Source of the DNA: Streptomyces sp. NBC_01314
Lineage (GTDB): Bacteria > Actinomycetota > Actinomycetes > Streptomycetales > Streptomycetaceae
NCBI RefSeq assembly: GCF_041435215.1
Contig: NZ_CP108394.1
Coordinates: forward strand, 992,001-1,056,000
DNA: 64,000 nucleotides
Reading direction: 5' to 3'
In this document: positions 46,170 to 55,162 of the stretch, piece after piece
How the letters are laid out: every line of letters starts with the position of its first letter
How positions within the stretch are numbered: the stretch's first letter is position 1
Translations under genes and position numbers: made by a program
Notes under the pieces: model-generated
The model's input: only the letters and a program-made list of their open reading frames with translations
What the model was told of the DNA's origin: nothing
Databases searched by the model: none

Positions 46170-47420
46170 ATGGACGAGGCCGTGCGCCGGCGCCGACAGG
46201 CACTGTTCCTGGTCTTCCTGCTCGCCGGCATCTCGATGTCGTCGTGGGTGACACGCACACCCGCGATCAGGGACCAGCTGGATGTCTCCACCGCGCAGAT
46301 GGGGCTGGTGCTGTTCGGGCTCTCGCTCGGCTCGATGCTGGGGATCAGTTCTTCGGGGCGGCTGGTGTCCAGGTACGGGACGCGTCCCGTGATCGTCTGG
46401 GGGACATGGCTGCTGCTGGCCGGGATGGTCACGATCTGCTGGGGCAGCTTCGCCGCGTCGGTACCGCTGGTGACCGTGGGCCTGGGCGCCTTCGGCGCCG
46501 GCATGGGCGTCGGTGACGTGGCGGTGAACGTCGACGGCGCGGACGTCGAGCGGATCAGCGGGGTGACCACCCTGCCCGCGTTGCACGGCTTCTTCAGCCT
46601 GGGAACGGTGTGCGGAGCCGGTGCGGGGATGGCTGCGACGGCGGCCGGGGTCCCGGTGTACTGGCATCTCGCGGCGGCCGTCGCGGCGTCCGTCGGCCTT
46701 CTGCTCCACGCGGTGCGCGCCATACCGGCGGGCACCGGCCGCACCGGCCCCGCCAAGCACCGGGAAGACGACGGCGGGGTGCGGCACCCGGCGGTGTGGA
46801 AGGACGGCAGGCTCCTCCTCATCGGCGCGATCGTGCTGGCCATGGCGTTGGCCGAGGGCTCGGCCAACGACTGGCTGCCCCTGCTCATGGTCGACGGACA
46901 CGGAATGGGCGCCACAGCGGGCTCCCTCGTCTACACCGGATTCGCCGCCGCGATGACGGTGGGCCGCTTCACCGGCACGTTCTTCCTGGATCGCTATGGC
47001 CGTATCACCGTCGTGCGCGTCAGTGCCGCCTCCGGCGCACTCGGCCTGCTCCTCGTCGTCGTGTCGGACAGCCCCGTCGTGGCCGGCGCCGCCGTGCTGT
47101 TCTGGGGCCTCGGCGCATCACTCGGTTTCCCTCTGGCACTCTCCGCCGCCGGGGAGTCCGGCCCCGACGAGACGGCTCGGGTCAGCCTGGTCGCCGTCAT
47201 CGGCTACGTCGCCTTCCTCGTCGGTCCGCCGGGGCTGGGTTTCCTCGGCGAGCACATCGGTCTGCGCCCCGCCATGCTCGTCGTCCTCGCCTGCGTCGCC
47301 TGTGCGGCCTTCCTGGCCCCCGCGGTCGACACCTCCCGCCGGGGCGCGGGCACAGCGTCCGCGCCCCATGCCGATACCGAGCCCACCCGTCCCGGCCGGC
47401 CGGGGCGCCCGGTGCCGTAA
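46170..47420 (+). CDS. MFS transporter (YbjJ/fucose-permease-like)
   Basis: A 416-residue, 12-helix major facilitator. ALFLVFLLAGISMSSWVTRT begins helix 1, SLGSMLGISSSGRLVSRYGT contains motif A, FGAGMGVGDVAVNVDGADVE and LPALHGFFSLGTVCGAGAG are typical of the YbjJ/DUF-type sugar-permease-like branch. ATG 46170 follows GGAGAAGCAGTCTC. Substrate unknown. It is monocistronic. Confidence 0.88.
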   Translation: MDEAVRRRRQALFLVFLLAGISMSSWVTRTPAIRDQLDVSTAQMGLVLFGLSLGSMLGISSSGRLVSRYGTRPVIVWGTWLLLAGMVTICWGSFAASVPLVTVGLGAFGAGMGVGDVAVNVDGADVERISGVTTLPALHGFFSLGTVCGAGAGMAATAAGVPVYWHLAAAVAASVGLLLHAVRAIPAGTGRTGPAKHREDDGGVRHPAVWKDGRLLLIGAIVLAMALAEGSANDWLPLLMVDGHGMGATAGSLVYTGFAAAMTVGRFTGTFFLDRYGRITVVRVSAASGALGLLLVVVSDSPVVAGAAVLFWGLGASLGFPLALSAAGESGPDETARVSLVAVIGYVAFLVGPPGLGFLGEHIGLRPAMLVVLACVACAAFLAPAVDTSRRGAGTASAPHADTEPTRPGRPGRPVP

Positions 47421-47539
47421 GGAGCGACCCGCCCCCGGAGGGACCACGTCCGTCGGGCCATACGGACACGACGGCACCGGCGCGACAGCGGTCACGGCGG
47501 CGGCCTCCCCGTCGACGAAGAGAACTCGGTCGCCTCCAC

Positions 47540-47915
47540 GCCGACCGCTTGGCTTCTGCTGACGGGCATCGACCTCGCGGCTCTCGCCCGCCTGCGCTCC
47601 GCCCGGCCCGCGATCACGAGAAGTCACCTGGCTGCAGGCCAATCAAACACGCGAGGGCATATCCGCTCCCCGCGCGAGCGGACGGGACGTGCCCGGTCCG
47701 ATCCTCGATGTCGACGCCACACTGATACACCTGCCCCTCCGAGAAGGAGCAGGCCGGGGCCACCCACAAACGCGGCTTCGGCTACCACCGCTCCTGTGCG
47801 TTCTGGGACAACACCGGCGAGGCGCTGGCCGGCCCGCCGCGGCCAGGCAACGTCGGCGCAAACACCGCCGCTGACCACATCGCGGTCCTGGACCAGGCCT
47901 TGGTCGCCCGAGGGA
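47540..47915 (+). pseudogene. IS1380-family transposase fragment
   Basis: Pieces in different frames read LLLTGIDLAALARLRSARPA, GPILDVDATLI (the first catalytic Asp region), then GFGYHRSCAFWDNTGEALAG-like sequence and GANTAADHIAVLDQALVA. This order matches the N-terminal third of IS1380 transposases (DIDATLV.AHSEKE, F..GFG.HPL, PGNAGSNTAADH). At least one frameshift (near 47735) and no terminal repeats are seen. Confidence 0.65.
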
Positions 47916-47948
47916 GACGGGGTCTCACCTCGCGGTCTCGGAGGATGC

Positions 47949-48377
47949 TCAGTCGAGACAGAACTCGTTGCCCTCGATGTCCTGCATCACGATGCACGAA
48001 TCGTTGCCGTCATACAGGAGGCGCACGCGTACCGCGCCGAGCGGTAGCAGCCGTGCGCACTCGGCTTCGAGCGCGGCCAGTCGCTCTTCACCCACGAGCC
48101 CGGTACCGACCCGTACGCAAAGGTGCACCCGATTCTTGACGACCTTGTCCTCGGGAACGCGTTGAAAGAACAGTCGCGGTCCCACACCTGAGGGATCACC
48201 GCATGCGAACGATGAACCCTGATCCTCAGGAGACCGGGAGCGGTCGAAATCGTCCCATGTGGCGAACCCCGCCGGTGGCGGCGGTACGACGTACCCCAAC
48301 ACCTCACACCAAAAGCGAGCGAGGCGCTCAGGTTCCGCGCAGTCAAAGGTGACTTGGAACTGCTTGATCGATGACAT
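47949..48377 (-). CDS. VOC-family (glyoxalase-like) protein
   Basis: A 142-residue vicinal-oxygen-chelate protein: FQVTFDCAEPERLARFWCEV at the N-terminus, LFFQRVPEDKVVKNRVHLCV in the middle with the ligand His, and IVMQDIEGNEFCLD at the end with the ligand Glu. Proteins of this type (similar to PhnB/glyoxalase superfamily) are usually annotated without a defined substrate. The gene stands alone. Confidence 0.88.
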   Translation of the reverse strand: MSSIKQFQVTFDCAEPERLARFWCEVLGYVVPPPPAGFATWDDFDRSRSPEDQGSSFACGDPSGVGPRLFFQRVPEDKVVKNRVHLCVRVGTGLVGEERLAALEAECARLLPLGAVRVRLLYDGNDSCIVMQDIEGNEFCLD

Positions 48378-49099
48378 CGGCGCACCATAGCAGGGGCTCT
48401 ACTGCTCATTTCCTGTTGCGAATGCGCCTGTTGTGAATCCGCCTGTTGTCGGGAGGACGGCCCTGCGAGCCGATGCTGTGTCATGCGGTCGCAGGGAGTG
48501 AACCGATGTGGGGTGGGTGCCAGTACCGGCATCCCTGATGCGGTGGACCCTGCCGGTGAAGGAGCGGTGGTTCTGCCCGTGGTGCTACGCATGCACGACG
48601 GCTGCCACGCCTGCCAGGAGGCCTCAGCCGGTGATCGACCGACGTCAGCCATGGGAGATGCGAGGTCAGAAGCGCATCAATCCCACTCCTCCCCGGGATT
48701 CGGACCAACCCCCTTTCCAGGGCAAGTGACGCGCTGATGTGAGCCGTCTCCAGCAGCTCGGTGCGCATCCGAGCCTGAGGAAGCATCGTGCATGTCGTCC
48801 CCAGGCAACATCGAGGTGAGTGCCGTGCAGTCACGCGAGGCGGGCCTGCCGAACGCGAGAACAGGTCCAGGATGCGCGGCCCCAGGTGCGGCGCGAGCCG
48901 GTCGGGAGGGCTGCCACCCAGCGCCACGGCACGCTGACGGCTGGACCGGTCTGTCACTTATCCGACCGTGCCCGAGGTATGTACTGGCGAGGCACATTGC
49001 GGGGAGCCGTAAGTGATCGGGCGGCGACTCGAACACGAGCGTCCGTGCGGATCCTCCGGCGTCTCCGCGTCGACCACAGGGCCCCCAGGGCCCACGGTG
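48378..49099. other. Stretch without a convincing gene
   Basis: About 720 bases between the VOC gene and the ArsR gene. No frame shows a domain I can name and no repeat or RNA gene stands out. Confidence 0.5.
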
Positions 49100-49471
49100 T
49101 CAGGGGCGTCGTTCGGCTACGCCCGGGGTGAGGGCCGGCTGGATCTCCGCCTGCTGGAGTTCGGCGAGCAGCTCACTCTGGCCGGCGAGCAATTCGGTCA
49201 GGATCCGGCGGGCCGCGCGTAGCAGCTCGGCCACGTCCCCACCGGCGAGCGCGTAACTGACCGTGGAGCCCTCCCGGATGGAGACCACGATCCCCGACCG
49301 GCGCAGTACGCCCAGCTGTTGGGAGAGGCTGGACGGTTCGATCTCGATCTCGCTGAGCAGGTCGCGCACGGCGAGTGGGCCGCCTTGCAGCAGTTCCAGG
49401 ACTCGGATACGTACCGGGTGCCCGAGCATGCGGAAGAACTCGGCCTTGGCCTGGTAGAGGGGGACCTGCAT
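49100..49471 (-). CDS. ArsR/SmtB-family transcriptional regulator
   Basis: A 123-residue winged-helix regulator: FFRMLGHPVRIRVLELLQGG, recognition region IEPSSLSQQLGVLRRSGIVV and wing REGSTVSYALAGGDVAELLR. No Cys appears in the recognition helix, so it is not a typical ArsR-type metal sensor. Start ATG (ends 49471) has GGGAG eight bases upstream; a GTG at 49480 is possible. It is alone, with a near-palindrome about 145 bases upstream. Confidence 0.88.
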   Translation of the reverse strand: MQVPLYQAKAEFFRMLGHPVRIRVLELLQGGPLAVRDLLSEIEIEPSSLSQQLGVLRRSGIVVSIREGSTVSYALAGGDVAELLRAARRILTELLAGQSELLAELQQAEIQPALTPGVAERRP

Positions 49472-49614
49472 GAGAATCACTCACTCCCTGGCGCGTGACG
49501 GGCTCTTTCTGGGCACGGCGGCCCTGTACGTGCCACCGCAGGCGGTAGTGCGGACCAATACTCGTGGATTCGGCCTCGCACACCCATGGGATTGACCTGA
49601 TCTGGATATGTCCA

Positions 49615-49632
49615 GTTGCAGAATTCTTCAAC
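49615..49632. promoter_or_regulatory. Near-perfect 18-bp palindrome upstream of the ArsR gene
   Basis: GTTGCAGAATTCTTCAAC is palindromic except for one symmetric pair, a shape like ArsR/SmtB operators. It lies between the ArsR gene and the end of the Roadblock gene. Confidence 0.4.
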
Positions 49633-49667
49633 TCATGGGCGTGCGAAGCCGCGAATCGTGGCGTTTT

Positions 49668-50042
49668 CTACACGTCGAGTCCACCCTCGATGCGCTTGAG
49701 TTGGTGACGGGCCATGGCCAGGTTCGATTTTGCCCGGTCGAGCACGAGATAGAGGAACAGCCCGTTGCCGCCGCGGCCCTTGAGCGGCTGAATGATGTGG
49801 TATTGACTGCCGAGCGTGATCAGCACGTCCTCGATCGCACCCTTGAGTCCGAGGTGTTCCATGGTGCGGGTCTTGGCGCGAATCACGTCCGTGTTGCCCG
49901 CGGCCGCAACAGTCAGGTCGAGGTCCTTGCCGCCCCCCAACGTGCCGAGGGCCATACCGCTGGTGTAGTCGACCAGCGCCGTCCCTAACGCGCCCTCGAT
50001 CGACGTCATGATCTCCTTCAGGGAAATCTCCACATTGCTCAT
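49668..50042 (-). CDS. Stand-alone Roadblock/LC7-type protein
   Basis: A 124-residue protein. SLKEIMTSIEGALGTALVDY and SGMALGTLGGGKDLDLTVAA followed by a long helix (VIRAKTRTMEHLGLKGAIED) and the strand pair DVLITLGSQYHIIQPLKGRG and GLFLYLVLDRAKSNLAMARH fit the Roadblock/LC7 fold. In Streptomyces such proteins usually lie in conservon operons with a small GTPase and histidine kinase-like partner; none is present here. Start ATG (ends 50042) has GGAG at eight bases. Confidence 0.8.
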   Translation of the reverse strand: MSNVEISLKEIMTSIEGALGTALVDYTSGMALGTLGGGKDLDLTVAAAGNTDVIRAKTRTMEHLGLKGAIEDVLITLGSQYHIIQPLKGRGGNGLFLYLVLDRAKSNLAMARHQLKRIEGGLDV

Positions 50043-50386
50043 CACAGCATCTCCTTCGGGGCCATTGCGCGGCTCGGGCATCGCCCTCTCCGCCGGTGCG
50101 AGGACCCTACGAAGTACCCATGGTCGACACCCCTGTTGTTCCGGTACTGAACGGGGGAGCCTCGAAATGCCGCACTCCTGCATCACTTGTGATCGCTCAT
50201 GCTCAGAAAATAGCCATTGGTGCCACAGGAGGGCGCCCCAAGACCACACGCCACCGGTCCGCAGCCACACGGACGGGCGGGTGGCTCGTCAGCTGCTCCG
50301 CCCGAAATCATTCTTTCCCGACGGTCACCGCAGCAGGGTTGTCAGGGGCATGCCTGCACTCCTACAGTCCCAGGCAGAACAGAGAA

Positions 50387-50400
50387 TGGGAGCGCTCCCA
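50387..50400 (+). promoter_or_regulatory. CebR operator upstream of the GH12 cellulase
   Basis: TGGGAGCGCTCCCA, a perfect 14-bp palindrome and the known binding site of the cellobiose-responsive repressor CebR in Streptomyces. It lies 68 bases before the cellulase start, so the gene should be induced by cellobiose or cello-oligosaccharides. Confidence 0.92.
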
Positions 50401-50468
50401 AACGGGGGAAGCGGGGAGCGCCTGCGACACCTCCACCTCCCGGCCGTACCTCCGAAAGAGGTCCCCCC

Positions 50469-51593
50469 ATGCGACCGTTACCGCATCTTCCGCGCACCGT
50501 GCACGGCGTGTTGGGCGCGTTCGTCACCACGCTCGCCACCGTCGCGGCACTCTTCGTCGCCACGCCGCCCGCCCAGGCCGACACGACTGTCTGCGAACAG
50601 TTCGGCTCGGCCGTCGTCCAAGGGCGCTACGTCGTCCAGAACAACCGCTGGGGCACCGGTGAGCCCCAGTGCGTCACCACCACCGACACCGGCTTCCGGG
50701 TCACCCGGGCCGACGGCTCCGTCCCGACCAACGGGGCGCCGAAGTCCTACCCCTCCGCCTTCAACGGCTGCCACTACACCAACTGCTCCCCGGGGACCAA
50801 CCTTCCCGCGCAGCTCGCGGGCATCTCCAGCGCGCCGAGCAGCATCTCGTACGGCTATGTCGGCGATGCCGTGTACAACGCCTCGTACGACATCTGGCTG
50901 GACCCGACGCCCCGTACCGACGGCGTGAACCGGACCGAGATCATGATCTGGTTCAACAAGGTGGGCCCGATCCAGCCCATAGGCTCCCAGGTCGGCACGG
51001 CCACCGTGGGCGGACGCAGCTGGCAGGTGTGGTCGGGCAACAACGGCTCCAACGATGTGCTGTCCTTCGTCGCCCCATCGGCGATCGGCAGTTGGAGCTT
51101 CGACGTGATGGATTTCGTCCGGCAGGCCGTAGCCCGCGGACTGGCACAGAACAGCTGGTACCTGACCAGCGTTCAGGCCGGCTTCGAACCCTGGCAGAAC
51201 GGCACGGGGCTCGCCGTGAACTCGTTCTCGTCGACCGTCAACACGGGTGGCGGACCAGGTGGGCCGGGCGGCGCCACGGCCTGCGAGGTGTCGTACACCA
51301 CGAACGTGTGGCAGGGCGGCTTCACCGCGAACGTCACCGTCGCCAACACCGGTTCGGCACCCGTCGACGGCTGGCGCCTCGCCTTCTCCCTGCCCTCCGG
51401 TCAGAACCTCACCAGCACCTGGAACGCCTCCGTCTCGCCGTCCTCGGGATCGGTCACGGCGAGCGGTCTGACGCACAACGGAAGCATCTCTCCCGGCGGC
51501 AGCCAGGCCTTCGGGTTCCAGGGCACCTACAGCGGCGTCTTCGCCGCGCCGGGCGGGTTCAGCCTCAACGGAACCGCCTGCGCCACGACGTGA
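50469..51593 (+). CDS. celB: Secreted GH12 endo-1,4-beta-glucanase with CBM2
   Basis: A 374-residue secreted cellulase. Signal peptide: LGAFVTTLATVAALFVATPP then AQA cleavage. The GH12 domain (~38-258) has the nucleophile Glu in GVNRTEIMIWFNKVG and the acid/base Glu in VQAGFEPWQNG. A Gly/Pro linker (GGGPGGPGG) leads to a C-terminal family 2 cellulose-binding module (CEVSYTTNVWQGGFTANVTV ... GFSLNGTACAT) with terminal Cys pair. Start ATG 50469 with AAAGAGG upstream. Controlled by the CebR box at 50387. Confidence 0.95.
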   Translation: MRPLPHLPRTVHGVLGAFVTTLATVAALFVATPPAQADTTVCEQFGSAVVQGRYVVQNNRWGTGEPQCVTTTDTGFRVTRADGSVPTNGAPKSYPSAFNGCHYTNCSPGTNLPAQLAGISSAPSSISYGYVGDAVYNASYDIWLDPTPRTDGVNRTEIMIWFNKVGPIQPIGSQVGTATVGGRSWQVWSGNNGSNDVLSFVAPSAIGSWSFDVMDFVRQAVARGLAQNSWYLTSVQAGFEPWQNGTGLAVNSFSSTVNTGGGPGGPGGATACEVSYTTNVWQGGFTANVTVANTGSAPVDGWRLAFSLPSGQNLTSTWNASVSPSSGSVTASGLTHNGSISPGGSQAFGFQGTYSGVFAAPGGFSLNGTACATT

Positions 51594-51799
51594 GGTGAAC
51601 CCCGACGCACCATGTGCTCCTGGCCGCGTGCGCCGCCCCGGCACGTGCGAAACCGGACGTGTTGTCGCAGAAAACGCGCACCGGCCAGGAGCGCCGCCGC
51701 ACCGCCGACCGATCCTTTCGAATCGTCGCCCTGACACTGCGGCACGCCGAGAAGGCGACGCCTGATCGGGCGGCCGGCGCTGACGCGCCGCCTCGTCGA

Positions 51800-52128
51800 T
51801 GCCGGACATCATCAAGCAGAACATCGGCAACGGCTACTGGGGCGACATGTGAGTGATCTGCGACAGCGCCAACTGCCATCTGTTCTCCTCCGACGACAAC
51901 GGGCACCTGTACCGGTCCCAGACGACCGTCGGACAGTTCCCGAACGGCTTCACCAACACCGTCATCGCGGCCCAGGACTCCAAATACGCCCTCTTCGAAG
52001 CGAGCAACGTGTACAGGGTGCAGGGCGCCAACCAGTATCTGCTCCTCGTCGAGGCCATCGGATCGGACGGCCGACGCTACTTCCGCTCCTGGACCGCCAG
52101 CAGCCTCGCCGGTTCGTGGACAATAGGT
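51800..52128 (+). pseudogene. GH62 alpha-L-arabinofuranosidase fragment
   Basis: The plus strand reads MPDIIKQNIGNGYWGDM, an in-frame TGA (51850-51852), then VICDSANCHLFSSDDNGHLY, TVGQFPNGFTNTVIAAQDSK, LFEASNVYRVQGANQYLLLV and EAIGSDGRRYFRSWTASSLA. These are conserved GH62 blocks. Upstream catalytic parts are missing and homology ends abruptly at about 52128, where an antisense response-regulator fragment begins. Confidence 0.8.
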
Positions 52129-52405
52129 GCGGATGAGCGCGGTGACCGCCCCCGGGTGGAGGAAGGGCTCGTCGCGCACAGCGGCCTGGCAGGTGGCGAC
52201 CCGGTCACGGCCGGCAACCGACTTCAGCACATATCCGCTGGCGCCCGCCTTCAGCGCCTGGAAGAAGTACTGCTCGTTGTCGTGCATGGTCAGCATCAGC
52301 ACGCGTAGGTCCGGCTTCAGCGCGCTCAGTTCACGGGCGGCCCGCAGGCCGGTCATCCGGGGTATGGCGATGTCCAGTACGGCCAGATCGCCAGTCGCCT
52401 TCCGC
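52128..52405 (-). pseudogene. Response-regulator receiver-domain fragment (NarL type)
   Basis: The minus strand reads LAVLDIAIPRMTGLRAAREL, SALKPDLRVLMLTMHDNEQY and FFQALKAGASGYVLKSVAGR, then ALIRTY. This is the second half of a receiver domain from the phospho-Asp (VLDIAIPR) onwards plus the start of the linker. The N-terminus and the DNA-binding domain are both missing; the downstream end meets the GH62 fragment head on. Confidence 0.8.
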
Positions 52406-52432
52406 ACCGAAGCCCACGCCGCGGCCGAGATC

Positions 52433-52690
52433 GTGCGGCCGCACACCGTTCTCACCGTTCCCACCGCACGAGCCGTGGCCGTCGCAGCCGACGCCGACCT
52501 GGCCTGGGCCCGGCCCCTGCTCGTCATCGACATCGGGGCCCACGTCAGCAATGTGGTCCTTCTCGACGACGGCGCGTGACCGACGCCCACCGCACCACCC
52601 TGGGCACCAGCGATGCGGACAACCTCACCCCGGCCACGCGCATCACCGACGCCATCGCCGCCATGGTGACCGCCACGCAGTTCCGGCAGG
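52433..52690 (+). pseudogene. MreB/MreB-like (rod-shape protein) fragment, frameshifted
   Basis: Frame 1 reads HTVLTVPTARAVAVAADADL then RPLLVIDIGAHVSNVVLLDD and stops; the next frame continues VTDAHRTTLGTSDADNLTPA then TRITDAIAAMVTATQF. One base is missing near 52577. This is part of the actin-fold of Streptomyces MreB-like proteins (LLVIDIGAHLTEVVLL). Confidence 0.7.
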
Positions 52691-52757
52691 TCGGCGGGTC
52701 GGTCAGCGCAGGCCGCTACCGACACGGAATCCGAGGTACCTGTGTAGGCTCCTCGCC

Positions 52758-53546
52758 ATGACCGCTCCGCACCCCTACCGGCGCTACGTGGCGATCGGCG
52801 ACAGCATGACGGAGGGCCTCGGCGACCCCGACGCGGCGGGCGGACACCGGGGCTGGGCCGATCGACTGGCCGAGGTCCTGGCGGGGCAGCAGCCGAGCCT
52901 CGCGTACGCCAACCTCGCCGTACGCGGCAGGACGGCCGCCCGGATCAGGGCCGAACAACTGGGGCCGGCACTGGAGTTGAAGCCGGACCTCGTGACCGTC
53001 ATGGCCGGCATGAACGACCTGGTGCGGTCCGGCTTCGACTCCGCGTCGGTCGTCGCCGACATCGAGGAGATGTTCGCCCGGCTCACCGCGTCGGGCGCCC
53101 AGGTCGCCACCGTGACCTTCCCGGACCTGGGGAAGGTCTCGCCGCTCGCGCGCCGGGTGCTCCCCCGCGTCCTCGACCTCAACACCCGCCTGCGTGCTAC
53201 CGCTGAGCGGTACGGCGTCGTCGTACTGGACGTCTTCGCGCACCCGGTCACCACCGATCCGCGGCTCTGGGCCGATGACCGGCTGCACGCGAGCCCACTG
53301 GGTCACGCGCGGATCGCTTCCGGCATGGCCCACACGCTCGGTCTGCCGGACCACGACGACTGGGCCGAGCCACTGCCTCCCCTGCCTCCCGTCCCCGCCC
53401 TGCGGGCCGTCGGCGTCGAGGTGCGCTGGGCCGTGGACTTTCTCGCGCCGTGGTTGTGGCGGCGACTGCGCGGGCGTTCGTCGGGCGACGGCTGCTCGGC
53501 GAAGAGACCGGAACCGGGGCCGGTGAAGCTCCAGGACGCGACCTGA
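52758..53546 (+). CDS. SGNH-fold hydrolase (GDSL lipase/esterase)
   Basis: A 262-residue cytoplasmic SGNH hydrolase. Block I is YVAIGDSMTEGLGDP (Ser16), block II AYANLAVRGRTAARIRAEQL (Gly), block III TVMAGMNDLVRSGFD (Asn), and block V LWADDRLHASPLGHARIASG (Asp/His). Start ATG 52758; no signal peptide. Members hydrolyse acyl or acetyl esters. It follows three gene fragments and is the first intact gene after them. Confidence 0.92.
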   Translation: MTAPHPYRRYVAIGDSMTEGLGDPDAAGGHRGWADRLAEVLAGQQPSLAYANLAVRGRTAARIRAEQLGPALELKPDLVTVMAGMNDLVRSGFDSASVVADIEEMFARLTASGAQVATVTFPDLGKVSPLARRVLPRVLDLNTRLRATAERYGVVVLDVFAHPVTTDPRLWADDRLHASPLGHARIASGMAHTLGLPDHDDWAEPLPPLPPVPALRAVGVEVRWAVDFLAPWLWRRLRGRSSGDGCSAKRPEPGPVKLQDAT

Positions 53547-54120
53547 ACCCGGAGCTTCTCCTGTCCGGAGATCCACGGCCGGAGCCGCACCGGTCCTACT
53601 TCACGGACCGCCATGACCCCCTGCACGAAGTGCCGCTGGACGCGAAGAACGCGACCACCGCGGACAGTTGGACGTGCACGTCGCGACGAACCCCGCCGAG
53701 GCACTGTCGCCGCTGCACGGTGTCGTCGCGGCCTGCTGGGCATTCTCGCGCTCATCGGCTCGTGGAGCTGCTGACCGTCATCGGCGGCACCGGGGCCGAC
53801 ATCGCAGGGCCCCTCCCCCATGGCGCTGTCCGCCCTCGCGGCGGCAGCGGTACTGGGCGCCCTGCCCCTCGCTGCTCTCCCCGCAGCCCGCGCATCCCGT
53901 CATCGCCTCGCGGACACACTGAGCGCGGTGACGTAACGCCTCGCGCGGTCGAACTCGACCATCACACCGGTTCGGAACAACCCCCGGGAACAGTTCGTAA
54001 CAGTCCGTCTGATGAATACATCTCAGACGTGGAAAGCCCTTCTCCAGAAACAGGTCCTGATCCCGTCAAGCACATCGAGAGATGAGAGGGTGGGTCGAAA
54101 ACCTCTGCAGAAGGACGAAA
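53547..54120. other. Stretch without a convincing gene
   Basis: A short plus-strand frame at about 53820-53937 (MALSALAAAAVLGALPLAAL) is hydrophobic but only 38 codons. The segment probably also holds the promoter of the Hsp31-like gene; AAGGA lies five bases before its ATG. Confidence 0.4.
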
Positions 54121-54816
54121 ATGCCCCCCACAAACCGCATTCTTGTCATCGTCACCAGCGTCGGCGAGTATCGGACCGTCGGATATCGCACGGGCCTTTG
54201 GCTGGGCGAACTGACCCACTTCTACGACGTCGCCGAAGCGGCAGGCTTCGAGCTCACCATCGCGAGCGTCGACGGCGGTCCCGTGCCGATCGACCCGGAA
54301 AGTCTCGCTCACAACGTCCTCGGCGACCTCGGCACCGACAAGCGGTACGCCGACCGCGAGTTCATGGACAAGCTGCGGCACACCATCGGTGTGGCGCAGG
54401 TCGAGGTCGATGACTATGACGCCATTTACCTCACCGGAGGCCACGGCGTGATGTTCGACTTCCACCAGAGCGAGGCACTGGAGACCCTTGTCGCGCGGTT
54501 CTACGAGACCGGGCGGATCGTCTCGGCGGTCTGTCACGGACCATGTGGCCTGCTCGAAGTCACACTGAGCAACGGCGACCCTCTGGTGAAGGGCAAGAAT
54601 GTCACCGGATTCTCCTGGCGCGAGGAGGAACTCGCCCAGCGGGCGGAGGCTGTCCCGTACAGCCTTGAGGACCGGCTCAAGGAACTCGGAGCGACCTACA
54701 GCACCGCCGAGCAGCCCTTCGCCACCCACGTTGTCGAGGACACCCGGCTGATCACCGGGCAGAACCCGGGCAGCGCCAAGGCGGTCGCGGAAGCAGTCGT
54801 CCGCCGGCTCGGCTGA
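54121..54816 (+). CDS. DJ-1/PfpI-family protein, Hsp31/glyoxalase III-like
   Basis: A 231-residue cytoplasmic class I glutamine-amidotransferase-like protein. GYRTGLWLGELTHFYDVAEA carries the conserved Glu (E30), YLTGGHGVMFDF precedes the elbow and SAVCHGPCGLLEV holds Cys138-His139. This matches the Hsp31/YhbO-like glyoxalase III group, which detoxifies methylglyoxal, rather than the isonitrile-hydratase group. ATG 54121 follows AAGGACGAAA. Monocistronic. Confidence 0.9.
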   Translation: MPPTNRILVIVTSVGEYRTVGYRTGLWLGELTHFYDVAEAAGFELTIASVDGGPVPIDPESLAHNVLGDLGTDKRYADREFMDKLRHTIGVAQVEVDDYDAIYLTGGHGVMFDFHQSEALETLVARFYETGRIVSAVCHGPCGLLEVTLSNGDPLVKGKNVTGFSWREEELAQRAEAVPYSLEDRLKELGATYSTAEQPFATHVVEDTRLITGQNPGSAKAVAEAVVRRLG

Positions 54817-54919
54817 GTGTGTGCGAGGCGGGGGCCCGACCGCTGCCGGTCGGCCCTCGCCTCGCCCGGTCACTCCTGACCGACCTCCTCGGTGGGCAGG
54901 CCATGCCCGGAACAGTGAA

Positions 54920-55003
54920 ATGTTCACCAACTCAGAACATTACTCACCAGTCAATCTTGAACCGTCAAACAACGTGGATATCATCACTCGCACACATGGT
55001 GTG
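54920..55003 (+). promoter_or_regulatory. AT-rich promoter region with two inverted repeats upstream of the permease operon
   Basis: ATGTTC (54920-54925) is inverted at 54935-54940 (GAACAT), and CACACATGGTGTG at 54991-55003 is a palindrome. The surrounding bases are unusually AT-rich for this genome. Candidate operators for the permease gene 160 bases downstream. Confidence 0.4.
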
Positions 55004-55162
55004 ATCATTCGGTCGTCGATCGCTGACGCACGATGCGCTCCTGCGTTGCCACCCCGGGCCCGAAGCCCCCCTTCCGGGCCCGAGGCAGCGTCACCCTCAA
55101 GTCCTCCACGCCCGGCGGCCCATGGCGTCCGTCCGTCGTGCCCTCACAAAGGCATTGCATCG

